A stretch of DNA of 64,000 nucleotides from Flavobacteriales bacterium. GTDB taxonomy: Bacteria; Bacteroidota; Bacteroidia; Flavobacteriales; Flavobacteriaceae. This document shows, piece after piece, positions 53,046 through 60,456 of the stretch. The DNA is taken from assembly GCA_018335925.1 (NCBI GenBank), contig JAGXRF010000017.1:124001-188000 (forward strand), in the 5' to 3' direction. Numbering within the stretch: position 1 is the first letter of the stretch; every line of letters begins with the position of its first letter. Made by a program: the position numbers and the translations under genes. The notes beneath the pieces are model-generated. The model did not search any database, was not told where the DNA came from, and saw only the letters and a program-made list of their open reading frames with translations.

Positions 53046-55442
53046 TTAGGTTTTGGATTTGAGCCATTTTTTAGCTTTTTCGTATTCTAAAAAGTAGCGA
53101 ATGCTAACCGAAAAAGTGTGGTTTAAATTATTCTCGAACAGATTACTGAAATTTTGTCCGAAATTATAGTTGGCTTCATTGATAAATTGATTGCCGGTGT
53201 TGCGATACAAAAACGACATTTGACTTCCGGGTGCAAACCACCAAACATAGGAAAAGTCTAAATTCCACAACCCAAAATTATTGTCTCTATTTCGGTCAAA
53301 AGCGATAGGGGCAAAAGTACCATTTGGCAACAAAACCAAATAATCGTTGTTTTGTACCACCGACCAATAATGACGCACGGATAAGTTAAAGGTCATGTCT
53401 TGGTTGATTCCGTATTTTGCGGTTACTGTTTGGGTATACGTATCGCGATCACGCAATCCTAAAATTACTTGTTGGTTTTGAAAGCCTGTCCACCCTACAT
53501 CGTTAAACTGTTTGTTGAAATTAAAACGATAAATCACATTTAATTTATCGCTAAAACGATACCTTGGTGAGATGGAGTAGTTCCAATTGGATCGATTTTC
53601 TTGGTCAAAATAATTGAAACTAAAATTCAAATCCAAAGCAAACTTACGGTTGTAATTACTGGAAAAAGAATACCATGTCCCCCAATTTTTTGGCACAATT
53701 AAAAATCGGCCCTCTACCCTTGGATCATAATAATCGTAGGTATCGGTTGGTGCTACATAGCCTCCAAAACCAAAATAGTCATTCTTTAAAGTAGTGGAGT
53801 TGATATTTAATCCAAGTGTACTTTCTTGAGGCTTTCCGGTTTCTTTGTTGTATTGAAAATAATGGTATGTATTGGCACTAAAAGAGTTAAAAATTTTGGT
53901 AGGATTTAAAATTCGATAGTTCAAATTCAAATTACCTTCGGTATAATTGGTAATAAAATTTATACCCAAATCGTTGATGTCGTAATCTTTGGTCATGCTT
54001 GATAGGTAAGCATTGTAACGAAATTTACCATAGGTTTTACCAAAATAGGATTCCCAATGCACCCCGCTTTTACTTTCCAGTCCATATTGGCTACTCATTT
54101 TTACACTACCTCCGTAATTATAAGTATTCTTTTTGGTGTTCAAATCGGCCAAAACTCCTAAAACATTGGCATCTCTAAAATGTCCGGATCGTGTCACATT
54201 GGTATTGATTACCGTTACGGAGGAATTCTGGTTAAAACGTTGGTCAAAAACAGTAACATTAAAATTAGTTAAAGGCTCCACCACTTCTGATCGAATTTCA
54301 CCGGTATCTTCATTCTCAATCAAAACCTCCGTTCTTTCGGTAATGGCATTTAAAAATCCTATCCCCAAGCCATCTTTTCCTCTTCCGGAAATTTTAGTGG
54401 CATTAATCATGTTTACAGCACTCGGAAAGTATTGCACTTTTTCGTTTTCGGCTACATTAGGAAATTGTGTTGGAGGTCCACCAATTCTTCTGGTGTACAA
54501 CAAACCTCCCTTGTTAAACAAATCGGTTCCTTCGGTAAAAAACGGACGGTTTTCGTTAAATTGCTGTTCAAATGGACCTAAATTTAAAATCACATTATCA
54601 AAAGCAGCTTGTCCGAAATCGGGCACCAATACAGCATCTAAAGTATACGCATCATTGATCCCGTATTTTACATCCATACCGGCTTTAAACAAAGAAGATT
54701 GGTTATTTCCTAGTATGCTGTGATAGCCGGAAGTATAAGGAATAAAAAACAATCGCAATGGTGGTTGGATATTAGAAATTCCTTTCAAAACTCCAGCTTG
54801 ACGAATGATGCCTCCTTTTTTTAAATCGATGTGGTTCCAAGTGTACTTATATCGCAATCTGCGGAATTCTCGTAAAAAGTTCAGTCCCCATACTTGGTCT
54901 TTTTCTACCGAAAACCGAAGAGCTGCATAGGGAATTTTCATTTCTATCACCCAACCAAAATCGGTAATTTTTACAGCACTTTTCCAAATGCCATCCCATG
55001 AAAAATCCTCTCCACCAGCTTCTAAAGCAACTGCATCCATTTGTGTTCCGGCTGCACTTACAAAAAATCGGAAATCTTGCTGACCATCATTAAATCCGTT
55101 GATAAAAACCCCAAAGTGATCGGAAGTAGCAAAGCGATCTCGTTGGGTAATTTCCTTCATTATTTTATTGGGTTCACTATCGTATAAAATAGCTCCAATA
55201 TAAATGGCTTCGTCATCGTATAAAATTTTTACTTCGGTTCTGTTTTCTTTAGGCTCTTCTACTCCATTATCTGGTTCAAACATCACAAAATTAGTGGCAA
55301 CAGAAAGGTGGTTCCATGCTTCTTCTTCTAAAACTCCATCAATACTAATAGGTTGTTGAATACGTTTGGCTACCAATTCTTTTTTGTTGTTTTGGGCCAA
55401 CATTCCTATAGTGAAAAACAAAAAGATGAAAATTCGATACAT
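53046..55442 (-). CDS. DUF5916/CBM9-domain outer-membrane protein
   Basis: A 798-residue protein with a signal peptide (MYRIFIFLFFTIGMLAQ). Residues of about 25-215 form a CBM9-like domain (QPISIDGVLEEEAWNHLSVA; DDEAIYIGAILYDSEPNKIM; WVIEMKIPYAALRFS). The C-terminal 560 residues are DUF5916-like, rich in alternating aromatic and polar strands, and look like an outer-membrane barrel (LNLNYRILNPTKIF, SYVWWFAPGSQMSFLYRNTG). The substrate is unknown; despite the CBM9 label such proteins are not clearly tied to glycan use. It is a single-gene unit. Confidence 0.82.
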   Translation of the reverse strand: MYRIFIFLFFTIGMLAQNNKKELVAKRIQQPISIDGVLEEEAWNHLSVATNFVMFEPDNGVEEPKENRTEVKILYDDEAIYIGAILYDSEPNKIMKEITQRDRFATSDHFGVFINGFNDGQQDFRFFVSAAGTQMDAVALEAGGEDFSWDGIWKSAVKITDFGWVIEMKIPYAALRFSVEKDQVWGLNFLREFRRLRYKYTWNHIDLKKGGIIRQAGVLKGISNIQPPLRLFFIPYTSGYHSILGNNQSSLFKAGMDVKYGINDAYTLDAVLVPDFGQAAFDNVILNLGPFEQQFNENRPFFTEGTDLFNKGGLLYTRRIGGPPTQFPNVAENEKVQYFPSAVNMINATKISGRGKDGLGIGFLNAITERTEVLIENEDTGEIRSEVVEPLTNFNVTVFDQRFNQNSSVTVINTNVTRSGHFRDANVLGVLADLNTKKNTYNYGGSVKMSSQYGLESKSGVHWESYFGKTYGKFRYNAYLSSMTKDYDINDLGINFITNYTEGNLNLNYRILNPTKIFNSFSANTYHYFQYNKETGKPQESTLGLNINSTTLKNDYFGFGGYVAPTDTYDYYDPRVEGRFLIVPKNWGTWYSFSSNYNRKFALDLNFSFNYFDQENRSNWNYSISPRYRFSDKLNVIYRFNFNKQFNDVGWTGFQNQQVILGLRDRDTYTQTVTAKYGINQDMTFNLSVRHYWSVVQNNDYLVLLPNGTFAPIAFDRNRDNNFGLWNLDFSYVWWFAPGSQMSFLYRNTGNQFINEANYNFGQNFSNLFENNLNHTFSVSIRYFLEYEKAKKWLKSKT

Positions 55443-55505
55443 TCGTAAAAATAAAGCCCCAAAAGTAGATTTTTTGATAGAGGTAGAAGTAAAATTAAAT
55501 TTAAT

Positions 55506-55937
55506 TTAAGAATTCCATGAACGAAACATCACCACATGAGGGCCAATTCCAACAACTTCAAAAATATCTCCAATGGGTTTGTATCCTAACTTCTCGTAAA
55601 ATACTCTGGCAGAAATTCGGGCATTGAACCAAATGACTTTGGGAGAAGGCAATTCTTTTTCGATAAAGTGCACTAGTTGAGCACCTATTTTTTTGCCTTG
55701 AAATTCAGGCAATACAGCCATCCCTCGTAATTGAAAACAATTTTCATTTGGCCAATTATCATGTGATGAATGTAAAATGGTAGCCACACCAATGATTTTT
55801 CCATTTTCAAAAAAACCGAAATGTTGTGTGGTGGGCAAATCATCTCCGTCAAAACGACAAGTTTCTATAGGCTTTCCGGGTCGTAATACCGGATGACGAA
55901 CCACATAAGTATCTTGAGAAGATATTTTTCGAATCAT
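55506..55937 (-). CDS. GNAT family N-acetyltransferase
   Basis: A 143-residue acyltransferase. The acetyl-CoA-binding loop is in LRGMAVLPEFQGKKIGAQLV (Q/R-x-x-G-x-G/A type), followed by VIWFNARISARVFYEKLGYK, the usual end of the fold. The acceptor is unknown. It is a single-gene unit; the 121 bases to the tRNA contain that tRNA's promoter but no convincing promoter for this gene. Confidence 0.88.
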   Translation of the reverse strand: MIRKISSQDTYVVRHPVLRPGKPIETCRFDGDDLPTTQHFGFFENGKIIGVATILHSSHDNWPNENCFQLRGMAVLPEFQGKKIGAQLVHFIEKELPSPKVIWFNARISARVFYEKLGYKPIGDIFEVVGIGPHVVMFRSWNS

Positions 55938-56014
55938 GGTAATTGGCTAAAATACTGATAATAAATGTACTTTTTAAATTTTCGTTGAAAGAGAAAATTT
56001 TTTTTGAAAAAATG

Positions 56015-56047
56015 TTTGCATCAAAGATAAGATATTCTATATATTTG
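56015..56047 (+). promoter_or_regulatory. Promoter of tRNA-Gly
   Basis: TTTG (56015-56018) and TATATTTG (56040-56047) are separated by exactly 21 bases, matching the Bacteroidota -33/-7 consensus. The tRNA begins 12 bases after the -7 box. Confidence 0.75.
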
Positions 56048-56058
56048 CACTCACAAAT

Positions 56059-56131
<73 letters not shown>

Positions 56132-56141
56132 CTGCTAAAAG

Positions 56142-56167
56142 CCTCAAGAAAATCTTGAGGTTTTTTT
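56142..56167 (+). terminator. Terminator after tRNA-Gly
   Basis: CCTCAAGA and TCTTGAGG form a perfect stem around AAA, followed by seven T residues. It lies 10 bases after the tRNA and just before the end of the convergent regulator gene. Confidence 0.92.
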
Positions 56168-56169
56168 GT

Positions 56170-57153
56170 TTATAATGAATTTCTAAGAATGATTTTGGAA
56201 GGATTGTGCACTTGAACTCTCTTTTTATTTAAAATCATTTGTGCCATAGTTTTTCCCATCAACTGAAAATCGGTGGTAATGGTAGTAATGCCTTTTTCTA
56301 CAATCTTTTTTAAAGGGGTATCGTTGTACGAAATAATTCCGTAATCTTTTGATAATACCAAGTGATTGGCATGAGATGTTTCTACAATTTGCACCAAATC
56401 TCTATCTCTCGGAACAATAAAAACTGAATGCACTTGCAATAAATCTTCTGAAAAATTGGGAATTACTTGATAAGGAATTTTTGTTGTTTCTGCAAACTTT
56501 ACAAATCCCTCTACCATGCCAAGTGGCTCTTTTTCTTCAGGAAAAATCAACACCAATTGTTCGTATTTTTTTAATTTCACTTGTACTTTGGTTAATGCTG
56601 CATAGATATCTACAGCAAAATCTTGATGTACTGATGCATAATCCTGCCATTCCGGTCGGGTTTGGTCTAACAAATACACTTCTTCCTTAGGCAACTTTTG
56701 GATAGAAGTTTCTATACCAATTAGATTAGATGGCATAATTACATAATCGGAATAATTCCCGTTGGCTTCCTCTATCAAAGCCCGAAATACTTTTGGATTA
56801 AAATGATGGAAAAACACATCTACTACTACATTTTCCCCTAAATGCTGTTGCAACGACCAATATAATTCCTCTTTAAAGGCATTTAATTCATCAAATAACA
56901 CAAAAACTTTTCTTTGGGTTTCTACTTGGTAACTTTTTACAAAATAACCTTTACCTACCACACTTTGCACAATGCCTCTTTTCTTTAAGGTTTCATAAGC
57001 CAACAAAACCGTGTCTCTGGAAACACGATAATGCATGCAACATTTGGCAACAGAAGGCAATTTTTCTCCCAATTTCCAATCTTTAGAAGCAATTGCTTGT
57101 TCTATAAATCCAACCAATTGAACGTATTTTGGCACGCCATTGTCTACAAACAT
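56170..57153 (-). CDS. GntR-family regulator with sugar-binding-type C-terminal domain
   Basis: A 327-residue regulator of the AraR architecture: a GntR winged helix (about residues 1-70, LPSVAKCCMHYRVSRDTVLL and LKKRGIVQSVVGKGYFV) fused to a LacI/periplasmic-binding-protein-like domain (about 75-327, DYVIMPSNLIGIETS; LVLSKDYGIISYNDTP). It lies divergently from the galactan operon, with repeats between them, so it is the probable regulator of that operon. The effector is probably galactose or a galacto-oligosaccharide, by inference from the neighbours. I do not see which sugar would bind. Confidence 0.9.
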   Translation of the reverse strand: MFVDNGVPKYVQLVGFIEQAIASKDWKLGEKLPSVAKCCMHYRVSRDTVLLAYETLKKRGIVQSVVGKGYFVKSYQVETQRKVFVLFDELNAFKEELYWSLQQHLGENVVVDVFFHHFNPKVFRALIEEANGNYSDYVIMPSNLIGIETSIQKLPKEEVYLLDQTRPEWQDYASVHQDFAVDIYAALTKVQVKLKKYEQLVLIFPEEKEPLGMVEGFVKFAETTKIPYQVIPNFSEDLLQVHSVFIVPRDRDLVQIVETSHANHLVLSKDYGIISYNDTPLKKIVEKGITTITTDFQLMGKTMAQMILNKKRVQVHNPSKIILRNSL

Positions 57154-57169
57154 GATGTGGATACTTTAA

Positions 57170-57215
57170 AAACCGGTAGGCAAGATACAAAAAAACCGGT
57201 AGGTAGTGGTAGGTA
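57170..57215. promoter_or_regulatory. Candidate operators of the GntR-type regulator
   Basis: AAACCGGTAGG occurs at 57170-57180 and 57193-57203, 23 bases apart, and a partial copy (TGGTAGGT) follows at 57208. The core ACCGGT is itself a palindrome. They lie between the divergent regulator and galM, just upstream of a -7 element, so either activation or repression is possible. Confidence 0.6.
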
Positions 57216-57233
57216 CACAAACAGAGGTTTGTC

Positions 57234-57241
57234 TATTTTTG
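57234..57241 (+). promoter_or_regulatory. -7 promoter element of the galactan operon
   Basis: TATTTTTG fits TAnnTTTG and lies 22 bases before the galM start codon. No -33 element is present at normal spacing; the repeats at 57193-57215 occupy that area. Confidence 0.5.
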
Positions 57242-57263
57242 AATATCCACTAAAACCATACCC

Positions 57264-58280
57264 TTGAAAAAAGAAAACGTTTTCGGAAATTTATCTACAG
57301 GTGAAACTACCAAGCTATATTCCATCCAAAACAAAAACGGGATGACATTGTATGTCACCAACTATGGAGCAACGGTAACAAAACTAATAGTCCCTACAAA
57401 CGAGGGTATTACAGATGTGGTGTTGGGATTTGACCGAGTTGAAGATTATGAAAAATCGTATGAATTACCAAGTGCTCCATATTTTGGTACCATTATTGGT
57501 CGAGTAGCCGGAAGGATTGCAAATGCAAACTTTACATTGAATGGCAAAAAATATGAAGTTACCCAAAACCACGGAAAACATCATTTACATGGGGGTAAAA
57601 ACGGATTCGGTCAAAAGCTTTGGGAAGTAAAACAATGGGAGGTCAACCTCATTACCTTACACTACCAAAGTAGTGATTTAGAAGAGGGATATCCGGGGAA
57701 TTTAGACGTTTTGGTGACTTATGAAATTTTAGAAAACAATACTTGGAAAGTTTCTATGGAAGCATGGTGTGATCAGGACACCACGATAAATTTAACCCAA
57801 CATACTTATTTTAATTTAGATGATAAAGCAACGGATTTAAGTGAGCATTTGATAAAAATCCTTGCCCAGGAAATGCTTGAGACAAATGCAGAAATGATTC
57901 CAACCGGAACTTTTGTCTTAACAAAAGAAAGCAATTTTGATTTCTCTACTTTTCAAAAAGTTCCAAAAAGCATAGATACTACTTTTATAAACCAAAACAA
58001 CTTACAAGAAATTGCCATTTTACAGTCGTTAAGTAACGGTATGCAAATGAAAGTTTACACCAACCAAGCCGGTACACATGTGTACGTTGGGGGCAACTGT
58101 TTTGATCAAATTATTGGCAAAAACCATCTAAAATACCACACTTATAGTGGAATCTGTTTTGAAGCACAAGGATTTCCGGATGCCATTCACCATGCTAACT
58201 TCCCTAGCATTGTATTAAAAAAAAACACCAAATACCAACACGAAACTTGTTTTCAATTTGAAAATTTATCAAATAGATGA
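57264..58280 (+). CDS. galM: Aldose 1-epimerase (galactose mutarotase)
   Basis: A 338-residue GalM. It interconverts alpha and beta anomers of galactose before phosphorylation by GalK. GRVAGRIANANFTLNGKKYE, HHLHGGKNGFGQKLWE with a candidate catalytic His, QHTYFNLDD with the second His, and GICFEAQGFPDAIHH with the catalytic Glu are all intact. The only in-frame start codon before the conserved region is TTG at 57264; upstream, a TGA at 57240-57242 closes the frame. It is the first gene of the galactan operon and overlaps the next gene by ATGA. Confidence 0.93.
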   Translation: MKKENVFGNLSTGETTKLYSIQNKNGMTLYVTNYGATVTKLIVPTNEGITDVVLGFDRVEDYEKSYELPSAPYFGTIIGRVAGRIANANFTLNGKKYEVTQNHGKHHLHGGKNGFGQKLWEVKQWEVNLITLHYQSSDLEEGYPGNLDVLVTYEILENNTWKVSMEAWCDQDTTINLTQHTYFNLDDKATDLSEHLIKILAQEMLETNAEMIPTGTFVLTKESNFDFSTFQKVPKSIDTTFINQNNLQEIAILQSLSNGMQMKVYTNQAGTHVYVGGNCFDQIIGKNHLKYHTYSGICFEAQGFPDAIHHANFPSIVLKKNTKYQHETCFQFENLSNR

Positions 58281-59344
58281 AAAAACTCATTGCTTACCTG
58301 TCCATTTTTGTGATTTCTTGCAGTAGCAATGAAGAAGTCAATAACCAACCAGAACCTCAGCCTATTGAAGAGGAAATTCGCGGTGCCGATTTGTCTTTTT
58401 TACCCGAAGCAGAAGCAGCCAATGTGGTTTACAAATTCAATCAGCAAAACCAATCACCTTTAATTACTTTAAAAAACAAAGGAGCCAATTATATTAGACT
58501 TCGAATTTGGCACCAACCATCCGGAATGCATAGCTCTTTAGCAGAAGTGAAAACCATGGCTCAAAGAATCAAACAAGCAGGAATGAAAGTTTGGCTTACG
58601 GTACATTATTCCGATACTTGGGCTGATCCGGGGCAACAACAACTTCCGGCAGCTTGGCAAAATTTAAATTTTTCGCAAGTACTTTCCGAAGCCACAGCCT
58701 ATACCCAATTACTATTGCAAGAAATTCAACCAGACCTAATTCAAATTGGCAATGAAATTAATGTGGGATTGCTACATCCACACGGACATTTGATTCAACA
58801 AAAAAACCAATGTATTCAATTGTTGCAATCCATTGCTCAAACCATTCGAACCAATCGTCCGAACTGCAAAATTATGTTACACTATGCAGGTTTAAACGGA
58901 AGCAATTGGTTTTTTGACCAAGTAAAAACAGTTGATTATGATTATATGGGGTTGTCTTTCTACCCAATTTGGCACGGTCAAAGTCTCACCGAATTATCAC
59001 AAACTATTGCCAATTTAAGCTCTACCTATCAAAAGAAAATTGTTTTGGCTGAAGTAGCTTACCCATTCACCTTAAATTGGAATGATTGGACCAATAACAT
59101 TGTTGGGCTTTCCAACCAGTTAGTTCCGAATTATCCTGCCACCCCTCAAGGACAAAAAGATTATTTACTTGCCATTAAAAATTTGAAAAACACCCATGCC
59201 AATTATCTAGGATTTTGTTATTGGGGCACGGAATGGGTCTCGTTTTACGGAAATCAAGCCACCAATGGTTCCAGTTGGGAAAACCAAGCTTTGTGGGATT
59301 TTAACGGAAATGCCTTACCTGCACTTGATGCTTTTAACCCATAA
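58277..59344 (+). CDS. GH53 endo-beta-1,4-galactanase, lipoprotein
   Basis: A 355-residue glycoside hydrolase of family 53 that cuts beta-1,4-galactan. The signal LIAYLSIFVISCSSNEEV ends in a lipobox, and the acidic tail after Cys (NEEVNNQPEPQPIEEE) suggests surface exposure. Catalytic residues are the acid/base Glu in IQIGNEINVGLLHPHG and the nucleophile in IVLAEVAYPFTLN. LWYTVHYSDTW-like and WADPGQQQLPAAW segments match the family. It is translated in coupling with galM (ATGA overlap) and is followed by a paralogue three bases later. Confidence 0.93.
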   Translation: MKKLIAYLSIFVISCSSNEEVNNQPEPQPIEEEIRGADLSFLPEAEAANVVYKFNQQNQSPLITLKNKGANYIRLRIWHQPSGMHSSLAEVKTMAQRIKQAGMKVWLTVHYSDTWADPGQQQLPAAWQNLNFSQVLSEATAYTQLLLQEIQPDLIQIGNEINVGLLHPHGHLIQQKNQCIQLLQSIAQTIRTNRPNCKIMLHYAGLNGSNWFFDQVKTVDYDYMGLSFYPIWHGQSLTELSQTIANLSSTYQKKIVLAEVAYPFTLNWNDWTNNIVGLSNQLVPNYPATPQGQKDYLLAIKNLKNTHANYLGFCYWGTEWVSFYGNQATNGSSWENQALWDFNGNALPALDAFNP

Positions 59345-59347
59345 ATT

Positions 59348-60454
59348 ATGAGGAATACGTTATTTTTTTTGGTTTTATTTGGTTCGATGTTATTCGGACA
59401 AAGTAACTTTTATTTGGGAGCAGATTTGTCTTATGTAAATGAAGTAGAAGATGCCGGAGCAGTATATCGATATAAAAAAAAGAAAATAGACCCTTACCAA
59501 TTGTTCGCACAAAAAAAATGCAACTTAGTTCGTTTGCGTTTATGGCATCAGCCTTCCCACTCACCTTATTCTAACTTGGCAGATGTTACCAAATCTATCC
59601 AAAGAGCAAAAAAACAAAGCATGCAAGTTTTATTGGATTTTCACTATTCTGATACTTGGGCTGACCCGGAAAAACAATACATCCCAAAAGCTTGGAGCGA
59701 AATTTCGGATCTAAAAATTTTAGGTGACTCTGTTTACCAATACACCTACAAAACACTAGAACATTTGTTTCGATTAAAACAACTGCCAGAAATAGTACAA
59801 ATTGGAAACGAAACCAATAGCGAAATTTTACAACCTGAAGGAAAACATGCAGAGAAAATTAATTGGGAAAAAAATACCTTTTTATTAAACCAAGGATTAT
59901 TGGCTGTAAAAGATTTTAACGAAAAACACCAAACCAACATCCAACGTATGTTGCACATTGCACAACCCGAAAATGCATTGTGGTGGTTTGAAGAAGCAGA
60001 TCAAAATGGCATTGAAAATTACGAATGGATTGGCTTGTCCTATTATCCGTTGTGGAGTAAATATACCATGGAACAACTTCCGGAGGCATTATCCATATTA
60101 AAAGAAAAGCACCAAAAAGAAATCATGATAGTAGAAACAGCCTATCCATTTACCTTAACAAACATCGACAAAGCAAATAATATATTAAACGAAAAAGCTC
60201 TTTTGCCTGAATTTCCATGTAGCCCGGAAGGACAAAAAAAATACATGATTTCTTTGGTAAACCAAGCTATAAAAGGTGGTGCCAAGGGAGTGATTTATTG
60301 GGAAGCCGCATGGGTAACCTCCAATGCACATACCTTATGGGGACATGGCTCTCATTGGGATAATGCCACATTTTTTGACAGTTCCAATCAAAATGAAGCC
60401 TTGCCTGTATTTGATTTTTTTAATCCGAAAAACTACCTTTTTCAAAACAATTAA
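59348..60454 (+). CDS. GH53 endo-beta-1,4-galactanase, second copy
   Basis: A 368-residue GH53 enzyme. The signal MRNTLFFLVLFGSMLFGQ has no lipobox cysteine, so it should be released into the periplasm or further. Catalytic residues are in IVQIGNETNSEILQPEGKH and IMIVETAYPFTLT, and LLDFHYSDTWADPEKQYIP matches the first copy. It is divergent in sequence from the first copy, so the two probably differ in location or substrate length. It follows the first copy by three bases. Two GH53 genes in series are a distinctive feature of this locus. Confidence 0.92.
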   Translation: MRNTLFFLVLFGSMLFGQSNFYLGADLSYVNEVEDAGAVYRYKKKKIDPYQLFAQKKCNLVRLRLWHQPSHSPYSNLADVTKSIQRAKKQSMQVLLDFHYSDTWADPEKQYIPKAWSEISDLKILGDSVYQYTYKTLEHLFRLKQLPEIVQIGNETNSEILQPEGKHAEKINWEKNTFLLNQGLLAVKDFNEKHQTNIQRMLHIAQPENALWWFEEADQNGIENYEWIGLSYYPLWSKYTMEQLPEALSILKEKHQKEIMIVETAYPFTLTNIDKANNILNEKALLPEFPCSPEGQKKYMISLVNQAIKGGAKGVIYWEAAWVTSNAHTLWGHGSHWDNATFFDSSNQNEALPVFDFFNPKNYLFQNN

Positions 60455-60456
60455 GC

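Noticed and set aside
54133-54723. Plus-strand ORF of 196 aa opposite the DUF5916 gene
   Set aside because: Shadow frame of a well-supported gene, with serine/lysine-rich composition and no domain.
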